The notes beneath the pieces were generated by a model. It ran no database searches. It was not told where the DNA came from and saw nothing but the letters and a program-made list of their open reading frames with translations. 64,000 nucleotides of DNA from Sutterella sp. (GTDB lineage: Bacteria > Pseudomonadota > Gammaproteobacteria > Burkholderiales > Burkholderiaceae_F). The stretch spans positions 1 to 64,000 of the forward strand of contig JAHHRF010000004.1 in assembly GCA_020025955.1 (NCBI GenBank). Reading direction: 5' to 3'. Numbering within the stretch: the first letter of the stretch is position 1; every line of letters begins with the position of its first letter. Positions 32,583 through 41,641 of the stretch are shown in pieces. Both the position numbers and the translations under genes were made by a program.

Positions 32583-35324
32583 ATGGACGACAAAGAGATG
32601 AAGGACGGAATCCAAGAGGGCACGCCCTCGGACGAGGCCGTTACTGAGGAGACGACGGCAGTCGCTGGGACGGAGTCGCCGTTGGCGATCGCTCAGGAAT
32701 TGCTGCCGGTATCGCTCGAAACCGAAATGAAGCGCTCTTACCTGGATTACGCCATGAGCGTGATCGTGGGTCGTGCGCTCCCCGACGTGCGTGACGGCTT
32801 GAAACCGGTGCACCGTCGCGTACTCTTTGCCATGCATGAGTTGCGTAATACGCATAACAACCCCACCAAGAAGTCCGCCCGTATTGTCGGGGACGTGATC
32901 GGTAAGTTGCATCCGCATGGCGACAGCGCGGCCTATATGACCATGGTGCGTATGGCCCAGCACTTCTCGCTTCGTTACCCCTTGATTTACGGTCAGGGGA
33001 ACTTCGGTTCCATCGACGGGGATAGCCCTGCAGCGATGCGTTATACCGAAGTGCGCTTAGAGAAGATTGCCGGTGAAGCCTTAGCCGACCTCCGTGAAGA
33101 GACGGTGGACTTTGTGCCCAACTACGACAACACGGAAATGGAACCCGTGGTGTTGCCGACGCGCTTGCCGATGTTGCTTATCAACGGCTCCTCCGGGATT
33201 GCCGTGGGGATGGCAACGAACATTCCGCCTCATAACCTGACGGAAACGATTAACGCGTGTTTGCACCAGTTGCGTAACCCCGATTGCTCCATCGAAGAGT
33301 TGATTGAACTCATGCCCGCGCCGGACTTCCCCACGGGCGGGATCATCTTTGGTCTCTCCGACGTGCACCAGGGCTATCGCACGGGGCGTGGCCGCGTGGT
33401 GATGCGTGCGCGCACCCATATTGAAGAGATTGAAGGCTCGCGTGACCGTAGCCGTATCGTGGTCGATGAGATCCCGTACATGGTCAACAAGAGCGTCATG
33501 TATGAGCGTATGCATGAGCTCATGCGTGAAAAGAAGATCGAAGGCATTTCGGAAATGCGCGACGAATCGTCGGAAAACATCCGAATCTGTATCGATTTGA
33601 AGTCGGGCGTGATGCCGGAAGTCGTCTTGAATAACTTCTTCAAGATGACCCAGATGCAAGAGAGCTTCGGCATGAACATGGTGGCCCTCGTCGATGGCCA
33701 GCCGACGCTTTTGAACTTGAAGGAAATGCTCCTTCACTTCATCTCGCACCGTCGTGAAGTGGTTACCCGCCGTACGGTCTTCCGTTTAGGTCGCTTCCGT
33801 AACCAGGGTCACTTGTTGGAAGGTCAGTCCGTGGCGCTCTCCAACTTGGACGAATTCATTCGCATCATCCGTGGGGCTGCCACCCCGGAAGAAGCCGGTA
33901 ACGCCCTTTACGCGCGTGGCTGGCCCATGCAGTTGGCGGAAGAATTGGCCAACCGTAGCCTCTCGGAAAAGCGTAAGTTCTATCCCGAAACCATGGATTT
34001 AACCCGTGGGCTTCGTGAGGATGGGCTCTATTACTTGACGCGCGCTCAGGTCGACAACATTCTCGCCATGAGCTTACGTCGCTTAACCAACCTCGAACAG
34101 GATAAGGTTCGCACCGACTACCGTGCCGCCTTAGCCGACATCGCAGAATGCTTGGATATTTTGGCCAAGCCCGAACGCGTTAACGCCATCATCGGGGAAG
34201 AATTGGAAGCGATCCGTGACGAGTACGGTGACGAACGTCGTTCGGACATCGATTTGATGGGCGATCCCAACTTCAATAAGCGTGACTTGATCGCGCGCCG
34301 CGATATGGTCGTCACCCTTTCGCGTGGCGGCTACATCAAGAGCCAAGAATTGGCGGACTACAACGCCCAGACGCGTGGTGGTAAGGGCCGTAAGGTCCAA
34401 GAGATGACCAAGGACGATGAGGTGAGCGAACTCTTTATCGCCAACACCCATGACATCGTGATGTGCTTCTCGACCGCGGGTCGCGTCTATCCGATTGACG
34501 TGTTTGATTTGCCTGAAGGGAAGTCCAACACCCGAGGGCGTCCCATCGTGAACCTCTTGCCCTTGGAAGAGGGTGAGCAATTGAGCTTCATCTTGCCGGT
34601 GGAAAGCCTGGACGACGAAAGCCGTTTCGTCTTTATGGCGACCGACACCGGGATGGTCAAGAAGACCCCGTTGTCCGCCTTTAAGAATGCCCGCACCAAG
34701 GGCGTGATCGCCACCAACTTGGAAGGCGACGAACGCTTAGTGGGTGTGGCCATCACGAACGGCAACGACGACGTGATGCTCTTTAGTAATGCCGGCAAGT
34801 GTGTCCGCTTTAACGAAAACGACGTGCGTCCCATGGGCCGTACGGCCCGTGGCGTGATCGGGATGCGCTTAAAGGACGGTCAACAGGTGATGAGCCTCTT
34901 GGTGGCGGATGACCCCAAGAAGTTCGTCTTGACCGCGACCGCCAACGGTTACGGGAAGCGCACCCCGGTGGAAGAATATTCCCTCCATGCCCGTGGCACG
35001 ATGGGGACGATTTCGATTTCCACGTCGGAGCGTAATGGCGATGTGGTCTCGGCTGTGCTCACCACCGAAGACGACGACATCATGATGTTGAGCGCGACGG
35101 GTAAGGTGGTCCGTACCCACGTGGCTGACGTCCAGGTGTATTCGCGCACCGCTCAGGGGGTTCGCTTGATTAACCTTGGAGAGGACGACGTGCTCACCAG
35201 TGTGCGTCCGATTCCTTATACGGGTGAAGCCGATTTGGAAGAAGGCGACGAAGAGGCTGATGAGGTCTTGGACGGCGTAGAAGACGCCCAGACGGCTCCC
35301 ACGGATGAGACGCCTGACGCCTAA
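32583..35324 (+). CDS. gyrA: DNA gyrase subunit A
   Basis: A 913-residue gyrase A subunit, which breaks and rejoins DNA to introduce negative supercoils with GyrB. The N terminus carries an acidic extension of about 35 residues before LPVSLETEMKRSYLDYAMSV. The quinolone-pocket segment is GKLHPHGDSAAYMTMVRMAQ; the active-site tyrosine is in AAMRYTEVRL; the GyrA-box is QTRGGKGRK, which separates it from ParC; and a beta-pinwheel with an acidic tail follows. AAGGA 7 bases upstream supports ATG 32583 over a TTG at 32562. The serine corresponding to E. coli Ser83 is kept, but the Asp87 position is Met119. Confidence 0.95.
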   Translation: MDDKEMKDGIQEGTPSDEAVTEETTAVAGTESPLAIAQELLPVSLETEMKRSYLDYAMSVIVGRALPDVRDGLKPVHRRVLFAMHELRNTHNNPTKKSARIVGDVIGKLHPHGDSAAYMTMVRMAQHFSLRYPLIYGQGNFGSIDGDSPAAMRYTEVRLEKIAGEALADLREETVDFVPNYDNTEMEPVVLPTRLPMLLINGSSGIAVGMATNIPPHNLTETINACLHQLRNPDCSIEELIELMPAPDFPTGGIIFGLSDVHQGYRTGRGRVVMRARTHIEEIEGSRDRSRIVVDEIPYMVNKSVMYERMHELMREKKIEGISEMRDESSENIRICIDLKSGVMPEVVLNNFFKMTQMQESFGMNMVALVDGQPTLLNLKEMLLHFISHRREVVTRRTVFRLGRFRNQGHLLEGQSVALSNLDEFIRIIRGAATPEEAGNALYARGWPMQLAEELANRSLSEKRKFYPETMDLTRGLREDGLYYLTRAQVDNILAMSLRRLTNLEQDKVRTDYRAALADIAECLDILAKPERVNAIIGEELEAIRDEYGDERRSDIDLMGDPNFNKRDLIARRDMVVTLSRGGYIKSQELADYNAQTRGGKGRKVQEMTKDDEVSELFIANTHDIVMCFSTAGRVYPIDVFDLPEGKSNTRGRPIVNLLPLEEGEQLSFILPVESLDDESRFVFMATDTGMVKKTPLSAFKNARTKGVIATNLEGDERLVGVAITNGNDDVMLFSNAGKCVRFNENDVRPMGRTARGVIGMRLKDGQQVMSLLVADDPKKFVLTATANGYGKRTPVEEYSLHARGTMGTISISTSERNGDVVSAVLTTEDDDIMMLSATGKVVRTHVADVQVYSRTAQGVRLINLGEDDVLTSVRPIPYTGEADLEEGDEEADEVLDGVEDAQTAPTDETPDA

Positions 35325-35350
35325 TTGAGGCAAACCAACGAAGAAGGGGA

Positions 35351-35381
35351 AGTGGGCTCAAAAACAGAGCCCACTTCGCTT
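35351..35381 (+). terminator. Terminator of gyrA
   Basis: A 9-bp perfect stem (AGTGGGCTC with GAGCCCACT) with a 7-base loop. The following TCGCTT is T-poor, so termination may be partial. Confidence 0.65.
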
Positions 35382-35444
35382 ATGGAGTAAGGGGAACGTC
35401 CCCGCTCATGTTTAACGTTTTATAGAAGTAAAGAGACGATCGTT

Positions 35445-36104
35445 ATGACGCAAACCGTACCGGTAATCACCTTGGATGGACCTGCTGCCAGTGGCAAGGG
35501 CACGATTGCGGAGTTGGTGGCCGATGCGTTGGGCTTTCACTATTTGGATAGTGGGGCGCTCTACCGCATTGCGACCTTAGCCGCGTTAAAGGCGGGGGTC
35601 GACTTGGAGGATGCCGAGGGCTTAACGCGCATCGCCCAGACGATTGAACCCGTCTTTGAAAAAGGGGAAATCCTTTTAGCGGGCGACGTGATCACGGACG
35701 CGATTCGTGCTAACGACGTGAGCGTGGCGACGAGCCGTGTGGCGGCGGTCCCAGGCGTACGTGAAGCCCTTTTCCAGTTGCAGCGCCGTTTTGCCAAAGC
35801 CCCGGGGCTGGTGGCGGACGGTCGCGACATGGGGACGGTAGTGTTTCCTGAAGCCCCGCTCAAAATCTTTATGACGGCTGACGTTGAAGTGCGCGCCAAG
35901 CGCCGCTATGACCAGCTCGTTAAAAAGGGCGTGAAGGCGGAACTCGCGCAAATTGAAAAAGAACTCCGAGAGCGTGACCAACGCGATCAGAATCGCGCCA
36001 CGGCGCCCTTAAAAGCGGCCCCTGACGCTCATCTTTTAGACACCACGCACATGGGGATTGAGGACGTTGTAAAAAATGTTCTGAAATGGTGGAACGCCAT
36101 TTGA
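35445..36104 (+). CDS. cmk: Cytidylate kinase
   Basis: A 219-residue nucleoside monophosphate kinase that makes CDP/dCDP from CMP/dCMP. The P-loop is GPAASGKGT (residues 12-20), the CMP-binding segment YLDSGALYR, and ADGRDMGTVVFPEA and the LID region RAKRR...RDQRDQNR complete the signature. It precedes rpsA at about 110 bases, the normal order in proteobacteria. In many betaproteobacteria serC, pheA and aroA lie between gyrA and cmk; here only about 120 bases do. Confidence 0.93.
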   Translation: MTQTVPVITLDGPAASGKGTIAELVADALGFHYLDSGALYRIATLAALKAGVDLEDAEGLTRIAQTIEPVFEKGEILLAGDVITDAIRANDVSVATSRVAAVPGVREALFQLQRRFAKAPGLVADGRDMGTVVFPEAPLKIFMTADVEVRAKRRYDQLVKKGVKAELAQIEKELRERDQRDQNRATAPLKAAPDAHLLDTTHMGIEDVVKNVLKWWNAI

Positions 36105-36215
36105 TTCTCAAGTAAACTAAGTGTCTGTTTTTTCGAGCCGTTTCACTCCTCGTGAGGCGGCATTTTCATCAACTCCGCTCAAAGGGTCTCCTGCGAGTGT
36201 GTAATTTTTTTCATA
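36105..36215 (+). promoter_or_regulatory. rpsA leader without Shine-Dalgarno sequence
   Basis: The bases before the rpsA ATG (GTAATTTTTTTCATA) contain no purine-rich ribosome site, and the leader can fold locally (GCCG...GCGGC around CACTCCTCGTGAG). In E. coli the rpsA leader likewise lacks a good site and is autoregulated by S1; the same control is inferred here. Confidence 0.5.
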
Positions 36216-37907
36216 ATGACCATTGATATGAACATGCCTGTATCCTTCGCTGAGCTTTTTGCTGAAAGCCTTAACCAGCAGGAAATGCGTCAGGGTGAAG
36301 TGATCACCGCTGAAGTCGTCCGTGTTGACTACAACTTCGTCGTCGTGAACGCTGGCCTCAAGTCCGAAGCCTACGTTCCCGTTGAAGAATTCAAGGATGA
36401 CAACGGTGAAATCTCCGTTCAGCCTGGTGACTTCGTTTCCGTCGCTATCGAATCCGCGGAAAACGGCTTCGGCGAAACGATTCTTTCCCGCGACAAGGCC
36501 AAGCGTCTTGCTGCTTGGATGAATCTTGAACAGGCTCTCGAATCCGGCGAACTCGTTACCGGTGTGGTGACGGGCAAGGTCAAGGGCGGTCTTACCGTCA
36601 TGACCAACGGCATCCGTGCCTTCCTCCCGGGTTCCCTCGTTGACACCCGTCCGGTTAAGGACACGACGCCTTACGAAGGCAAGACCTTCGAATTCAAGGT
36701 TATCAAGCTCGACCGTAAGCGCAACAACGTTGTCGTTTCCCGTCGTGCTGTTGTCGAAGCCAACATGGGCGAAGAACGCGCCAAGCTTCTTGAAACGCTT
36801 CAGGAAGGCGCTATCGTCAAGGGTATCGTCAAGAACATCACCGACTACGGTGCTTTCGTTGACTTGGGTGGCGTTGACGGCCTCCTCCACATCACCGACT
36901 TGGCCTGGCGCCGTGTCCGTCACCCGAGCGAAGTCGTTCAGGTTGGCGAAGAACTCGAAGCCAAGGTTCTCAAGTTCGATCAGGAAAAGATGCGCGTCAG
37001 CCTCGGCCTCAAGCAGCTCGGCGAAGACCCCTGGGTTGGTATCGCTCGCCGCTACCCGCAGGGCACCCGTATCTTCGGTAAGGTCACCAACATCACCGAC
37101 TACGGTGCTTTCGTTGAAGTGGAAGCTGGTATCGAAGGTCTCGTTCACGTCTCCGAAATGGACTGGACGAACAAGAACGTCGATCCCCGTAAGATCGTTA
37201 CCCTCGGTGACGAAGTCGAAGTTATGGTTCTCGACATCGACGAAAACCGTCGTCGTATCTCCTTGGGCATGAAGCAGTGCCGCCCGAATCCGTGGGAAGA
37301 GTTCGCTCAGTCCCACAAGAAGGGTGACAAGGTTACCGGCCAGATCAAGTCCATCACCGACTTCGGTGTGTTCATTGGCTTGGAAGGCGGTATCGACGGT
37401 CTCGTTCACTTGTCCGACCTCTCCTGGAACGTTCCGGGTGAAGAAGCTGTCCGCCAGTTCAAGAAGGGTGACGAACTCACCGCTGTTGTGCTTGGCATCG
37501 ACACCGAACGTGAACGTATCAGCCTCGGCATCAAGCAGATGGAAGGCGACCCGTTCAACAACTTCGTGAGCACGAATGACCGTGGCACGCTCGTCAAGGG
37601 TACGGTTAAGTCCGTTGACGCTAAGGGTGCTGTGATCGCTCTCGCTGACGACGTCGAAGGCTACTTGCGCGCCAGCGAAATCGCTGCCGAACGCGTTGAA
37701 GACGCCACGACCCGTCTCTCCGAAGGCGACGAAGTCGAAGCCGTGATCACGAACGTGGATCGTAAGAACCGTAACCTCCAGCTCTCCATTCGTGCTAAGG
37801 ACGCCGCTGAACAGCGTGAAGCCCTTGATAGCTTGAATGCTGACGCCGCTGCCTCCGGTACGACGAACCTCGGTGCTTTGTTGAAGGCTAAGCTCGAACA
37901 GAAGTAA
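36216..37907 (+). CDS. rpsA: 30S ribosomal protein S1
   Basis: A 563-residue mRNA-binding ribosomal protein with six S1/OB-fold repeats. The third to fifth repeats are clearest, each with a variant of ITDYGAFVDLGGVDGLLHI, and each is followed by an LSLG/ISLGMKQ-type strand. Length is normal (E. coli 557). Codon use is extreme (GAA, AAG, CGT, GGT, CTC), as expected for a very abundant protein. ATG 36216 and in-frame ATGs at 36228 and 36234 are all possible starts because no Shine-Dalgarno sequence is present. It is followed at about 20 bases by ihfB. Confidence 0.95.
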   Translation: MTIDMNMPVSFAELFAESLNQQEMRQGEVITAEVVRVDYNFVVVNAGLKSEAYVPVEEFKDDNGEISVQPGDFVSVAIESAENGFGETILSRDKAKRLAAWMNLEQALESGELVTGVVTGKVKGGLTVMTNGIRAFLPGSLVDTRPVKDTTPYEGKTFEFKVIKLDRKRNNVVVSRRAVVEANMGEERAKLLETLQEGAIVKGIVKNITDYGAFVDLGGVDGLLHITDLAWRRVRHPSEVVQVGEELEAKVLKFDQEKMRVSLGLKQLGEDPWVGIARRYPQGTRIFGKVTNITDYGAFVEVEAGIEGLVHVSEMDWTNKNVDPRKIVTLGDEVEVMVLDIDENRRRISLGMKQCRPNPWEEFAQSHKKGDKVTGQIKSITDFGVFIGLEGGIDGLVHLSDLSWNVPGEEAVRQFKKGDELTAVVLGIDTERERISLGIKQMEGDPFNNFVSTNDRGTLVKGTVKSVDAKGAVIALADDVEGYLRASEIAAERVEDATTRLSEGDEVEAVITNVDRKNRNLQLSIRAKDAAEQREALDSLNADAAASGTTNLGALLKAKLEQK

Positions 37908-37928
37908 TTCAACCAACAGGAGAATGCC

Positions 37929-38249
37929 ATGGGTGAAACCATGATCAGATCTCAGTTGGTGTCCGAGCTTGCTCGTCGGCTGTTCCTTCGTGAACGCCAT
38001 GCGCTGGACTATGTCAACACCCTGGTGGGTGCGATGACGGACGCCCTCGTTGAGGGCGACCGCATCGAACTGCGCCGCTTTGGGACCTTTTACATCCGAA
38101 TGCGTGAAGAACGTTTAGGGCGTAACCCCTTGAGCGGCACCCAGGTGCAAATCCCGCGTCGCTACACGGTGCTTTTCCGTGCCGGCAAGCGTTTGCGTGA
38201 AGAAGTTGACTTTCAGCACTCGGCTGAGACGTCTGGCCACGCCGAATAA
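37929..38249 (+). CDS. ihfB: Integration host factor subunit beta
   Basis: A 106-residue HU/IHF-family DNA-bending protein. The dimerisation core is IRSQLVSELARRL, and the beta-arm is RRFGTFYIRMREERLGRNPL ending in the intercalating-proline context. The last helix is VLFRAGKRLREEV. Its place directly after rpsA, with AGGAG 6 bases before the ATG, is the usual one for the beta subunit. IHF bends DNA in replication initiation, recombination and sigma-54-type promoters. The C-terminal dozen residues (HSAETSGHAE) extend past the common fold. Confidence 0.92.
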   Translation: MGETMIRSQLVSELARRLFLRERHALDYVNTLVGAMTDALVEGDRIELRRFGTFYIRMREERLGRNPLSGTQVQIPRRYTVLFRAGKRLREEVDFQHSAETSGHAE

Positions 38250-38290
38250 AGCCACGGCAACCGTCCGATAAACGGATTGCGCCGACTTAT

Positions 38291-38331
38291 GAAAAAGGCT
38301 GCAGAGATCTTTTGGCTCTGTAGCCTTTTTC
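38291..38331 (+). terminator. Terminator of rpsA-ihfB
   Basis: A 15-bp stem with one G-T pair (AAAAAGGCTGCAGAG with CTCTGTAGCCTTTTT), a 9-base loop and a T-rich tail. Confidence 0.92.
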
Positions 38332-38438
38332 TTTTTGGGGCCTTGTGGGGCTCCCAGTTACGCTGACTTACCGTCCGACGCCACAATCGTGGGCGTTCGT
38401 GGGACAATACAGCGTAAGAAAACCCACCCAGAACAATC

Positions 38439-39617
38439 ATGGATTTTGAATTTTGGTATCTGGTGCTCATTCCGCTCTTTTTTGGTGCGGGTTGGTGGGC
38501 ACGCGGATTTGAAACACGCGACAAGAAAAATAACGAGGAAGCGCTGCCCGAAGCCTATACCCGTGCGGTGAAGCTCTTAACGGTAGACGACCCCGAACGC
38601 GGGCTTGAAGCCCTGGTGGACGTGGCACGTCAGGACCCGGACCTCGTGGACTTACAGCAAGTCTTAGGGACGCTTTTTCGCCGTCGCGGTGAATTTGAGA
38701 AGGCCATTCGCCTTCATCGTCACCTCTGTGAGCGCCCCGACGTGGATGAAGAAACCCGTCGTACGGCCTTAAAGAGTTTGGGTGACGACTACTTGCGCGC
38801 GGGCCTTTTTGACCGCGCTGAAAACGTCTATCGCGCCTTGAGTAAAGACCCCACGGAATATTTGAGTGCCTTAAAGGCCCTTTTGGGGATTTACGTCACG
38901 GAGCACGATTGGACGCAGGCCATTGATGTCTCGCGCCAATTGGAAGTGCAAGCAGGCGAAGACTGCTCGCGTGAGATTGCGCACTACTATTGCGAATTAG
39001 CGGACGGCGCTCTTAAAGCGAAAGACTTTCCTCTGGCGGCGCATTACTTAGAGCGCGCTCAGAATAAGAACCCCAAGAGCGTACGCGTTTTGGTTTCTCA
39101 AGCGAACCTCTGGGCCTTAACGGGTCAGATGGACAAAGCTAAGAGTGCGTGGCAGCGGGTGTTGACGGACTTTCCGCAGTACAGCCCCTTGGTGCTCGGG
39201 CGCCTGGCAGACGCCTTGCGTGACGAGGGGGACGAAGCAGGGGCCTTGGCGCTTCTTCGTGAAACGATGGATGCGGTGCCGAAACCTGACGTGATCCTTC
39301 CTGTGGTCGAGCGTGTCGCAGCCTGGGAAGGGGAAGATAAGGCGATGGCGTTGGTAGAAGGCTTATTGCAAACCCATCCGACGCTGTTGACCTTCTCCAT
39401 GCTCACCAAACTGCGTCGTAACCTCGAGTCCACCACGGACGAGGCGCGTCTTTTGGATGACCTCTTACAGCGCTATGCGAAAAAGAGTGCGCGTTTCCAG
39501 TGCACGCAGTGCGGCTTTACAGGGAGTGGCTTCACGTGGCACTGCTTAGGCTGTGGCGGGTGGGATACGATCCCGGCGCTTCGCTCCAGTAAGAGCGCTG
39601 TGAAGCGTACGCCTTAA
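38439..39617 (+). CDS. lapB: Lipopolysaccharide assembly protein LapB
   Basis: A 392-residue inner-membrane-anchored TPR protein. One N-terminal transmembrane helix (LVLIPLFFGAGWWARG) is followed by about nine tetratricopeptide repeats. A C-terminal rubredoxin-like zinc ribbon carries CTQCGF and CLGCGGWDT. LapB (YciM) recruits LpxC to FtsH for degradation and so sets LPS synthesis; the ftsH gene is in this same window. The usual companion lapA, which often overlaps the start of lapB, is absent between ihfB and this gene. Confidence 0.9.
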   Translation: MDFEFWYLVLIPLFFGAGWWARGFETRDKKNNEEALPEAYTRAVKLLTVDDPERGLEALVDVARQDPDLVDLQQVLGTLFRRRGEFEKAIRLHRHLCERPDVDEETRRTALKSLGDDYLRAGLFDRAENVYRALSKDPTEYLSALKALLGIYVTEHDWTQAIDVSRQLEVQAGEDCSREIAHYYCELADGALKAKDFPLAAHYLERAQNKNPKSVRVLVSQANLWALTGQMDKAKSAWQRVLTDFPQYSPLVLGRLADALRDEGDEAGALALLRETMDAVPKPDVILPVVERVAAWEGEDKAMALVEGLLQTHPTLLTFSMLTKLRRNLESTTDEARLLDDLLQRYAKKSARFQCTQCGFTGSGFTWHCLGCGGWDTIPALRSSKSAVKRTP

Positions 39618-39767
39618 GTTTGTTACAAATGGGCCTCAGTCCCAGAACGCAAGGCGCACAACAACCCCTACAATAAGAAGACTGGCTCAGTTTGGAATCA
39701 AGGTGTCAATTCCCTGGGCTGACCTCTAATGATAAAGACACCACTTTCCTAAAGGAAACTTCTGACT

Positions 39768-40667
39768 ATGTTCAAGCGTATTGGTCTTTTAGTGCTGGTG
39801 AACTTGGCCGTGTTCCTCATGATTTCCATCGTCTTGGGGATCATTCAGGCCACCACGGGGATGAGCTTTGGCACCATGACCGGCACCAACCTCAATCTCA
39901 CCTCGCTCTTCGTCTTCTCGATGGTGGTGGGTTTCACGGGGTCTATGATTTCGCTCTTGATGAGTAAGTCCATTGCCAAGTTCACGATGGGTTTACAGAT
40001 GATCGACGTGGACCACCCGGCCACGCCCTTGGAAAACTACTTGGTGAACGTGGTGCGCACCCAGGCCAACCGCGCTGGGATCCCCATGCCCGAAGTGGCC
40101 ATCTACGACGGTGAGCCCAACGCCTTTGCAACGGGCGCTTCCCGCTCGAGCAGCCTGGTGGCTGTCTCCACGGGGCTCTTACAGCTCATGAGCCGTGAAG
40201 AAGTCGAAGCCGTGTTGGCGCATGAAATCAGCCACGTGAAAAATGGCGACATGGTCACGTCCACCCTCCTTCAGGGGGTGTTAAACACCTTTGTGATCTT
40301 CATCTCCCGTATCGTGGGTTGGGTCGTGGACCGTCAGATCCTTCGTAACGAAGACGATGCCCCGGGCGCGGGTTACTACATCACGTACTTTGTCCTCGAC
40401 TTGGCCTTGGGCTTCGTTGCGGCCATCGTTGTGAACTACTTCTCCCGTTGGCGTGAATTTCACGCGGATGCGGGCGCTGCCCACATCATGGGCAACCCCG
40501 AACCCATGATCGCTGCGCTTCGTCGCTTAGGCTCCATGGAGCCCGCTGAATTGCCGGGCGCCGTCAAGGGCATGGGGATTTCGGGTGGCATCGGTTCGCT
40601 CTTTGCGACGCACCCGAGCATTGAAGACCGTATTGCGGCCCTTCAGAACCACACCTACAGCGCTTAA
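39768..40667 (+). CDS. htpX: Membrane metalloprotease HtpX
   Basis: A 299-residue M48-family zinc protease of the inner membrane that removes misfolded membrane proteins. It has two N-terminal membrane helices, the zinc motif HEISH (around residue 147), two more helices, and the third-ligand motif EFHADAGAA. AAGGA 10 bases before the ATG fixes the start. The gene is monocistronic and ends at a strong terminator. A -10-like TACAAT lies at 39669-39674; I could not find a convincing heat-shock promoter. Confidence 0.93.
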   Translation: MFKRIGLLVLVNLAVFLMISIVLGIIQATTGMSFGTMTGTNLNLTSLFVFSMVVGFTGSMISLLMSKSIAKFTMGLQMIDVDHPATPLENYLVNVVRTQANRAGIPMPEVAIYDGEPNAFATGASRSSSLVAVSTGLLQLMSREEVEAVLAHEISHVKNGDMVTSTLLQGVLNTFVIFISRIVGWVVDRQILRNEDDAPGAGYYITYFVLDLALGFVAAIVVNYFSRWREFHADAGAAHIMGNPEPMIAALRRLGSMEPAELPGAVKGMGISGGIGSLFATHPSIEDRIAALQNHTYSA

Positions 40668-40690
40668 TTGAGCGTTTGCTAGACAGCAAA

Positions 40691-40727
40691 ACGCCTCAAG
40701 GGAATCGAATCCTTGAGGCGTTTTTTG
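40691..40727 (+). terminator. Terminator of htpX
   Basis: An 11-bp perfect stem (ACGCCTCAAGG with CCTTGAGGCGT), a 9-base loop and a T6 tail. Confidence 0.93.
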
Positions 40728-41097
40728 TTTGACCGGAGACTGTGGTGGGGGCTTTGTCCCAGTGGCTCTGAGTCGAAAAGGCACGGTGGCGTTGCCTTCA
40801 AAAGGGGATGATAGCCTCCCACCTTTACGGATATTTTCGCGAGGATGACGTCCCAAAGCGATTAGAGAAAACGCGAATTTAAAGCCATTTTTCTTGGGTT
40901 TGATTTTGAATCAAAAGGACGCGTGAACTAGGTAATTTATACCATAGTGTTTTGGTCGGGTTTGGCTTCACAATAATCGTGAAAAGCGAGGGGGCGCAGG
41001 CCCTTTCTCTTACTTCTCTCTTCTCGGCTGGGTCCTCTCGCTTGTGTTGAAACTTAGAAGAAAAGGTGACCCCTTTTTCGCTCAAGGACATCCCACC
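40728..41097. other. Non-coding region before the DoxX-like gene
   Basis: About 370 bases with no credible gene. AT-rich sequence at 40880-40975 is the likely promoter zone for the DoxX-like gene; no consensus pair of elements stands out. Confidence 0.4.
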
Positions 41098-41511
41098 ATG
41101 TATGACGCGATTGCACGAAAGCTTGACTCCCGCGACTGGGCGCTTCTCTTTGTTCGCCTAGGGCTCGCGATTACGATTTTGTTCCACGGATGGCATAAGC
41201 TCACCCACGGCGTGGGGCACTTACAAGAAGACTTAATTCTCTTGGGGTTCCCGGGCTTTGTGGCGTACTTGGCTTACGTCGGGGAAATCGTGGCGCCGAT
41301 TATGCTGTTGCTCGGTACCTATAGCCGCGCAGCCGCCCTCTTTATCCTGGGGACCTGTGTCTTTATCTTTATGGTCCGTTGGGGTAACGGCACCTTCTTG
41401 GTGAGCCCCAAGACGGGGGGGTTAATCATTGCCGAGGCGTACCTCTACCTCTCGAGCGCCTTAGCGATTTTCTTTGCGGGGAGCGGTCGCTTTGCGCTTC
41501 GACCCGATTAA
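41098..41511 (+). CDS. DoxX-family membrane protein
   Basis: A 137-residue protein with four membrane helices. The DoxX signature is visible as LLFVRLGLAITILFHGWHKL at the first helix, then the conserved gly-rich YVGEIVAPIMLLLGTYSR. Family members are linked to thiol/oxidative-stress complexes or act as small quinone-linked membrane proteins; a function here cannot be assigned. AAGGA 10 bases upstream favours ATG 41098 over a frame extending to 41044. Confidence 0.82.
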   Translation: MYDAIARKLDSRDWALLFVRLGLAITILFHGWHKLTHGVGHLQEDLILLGFPGFVAYLAYVGEIVAPIMLLLGTYSRAAALFILGTCVFIFMVRWGNGTFLVSPKTGGLIIAEAYLYLSSALAIFFAGSGRFALRPD

Positions 41512-41565
41512 CTCGGTTCACTTTTGATGGGCGTGCTTTTGGGGGGTGCGTCCATCAATGCCCAG

Positions 41566-41608
41566 AAGCGACGTGTGGGTTCTTCTTGAATGCACGCGTC
41601 GCTTTTTT
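41566..41608 (+). terminator. Terminator of the DoxX-like gene
   Basis: A 12-bp stem with G-T pairs (AAGCGACGTGTG with CACGCGTCGCTT), a loop of about 15 bases and a T6 tail. Confidence 0.82.
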
Positions 41609-41641
41609 GTCTTTCTTCTTTTCTTTTCGTTTTCTTTGGAT

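Noticed and set aside
36117..38000. A 627-residue open frame antisense to rpsA
   Set aside because: It is another codon-bias shadow: rpsA uses very few codons, and the antisense peptide repeats with the S1 repeats.
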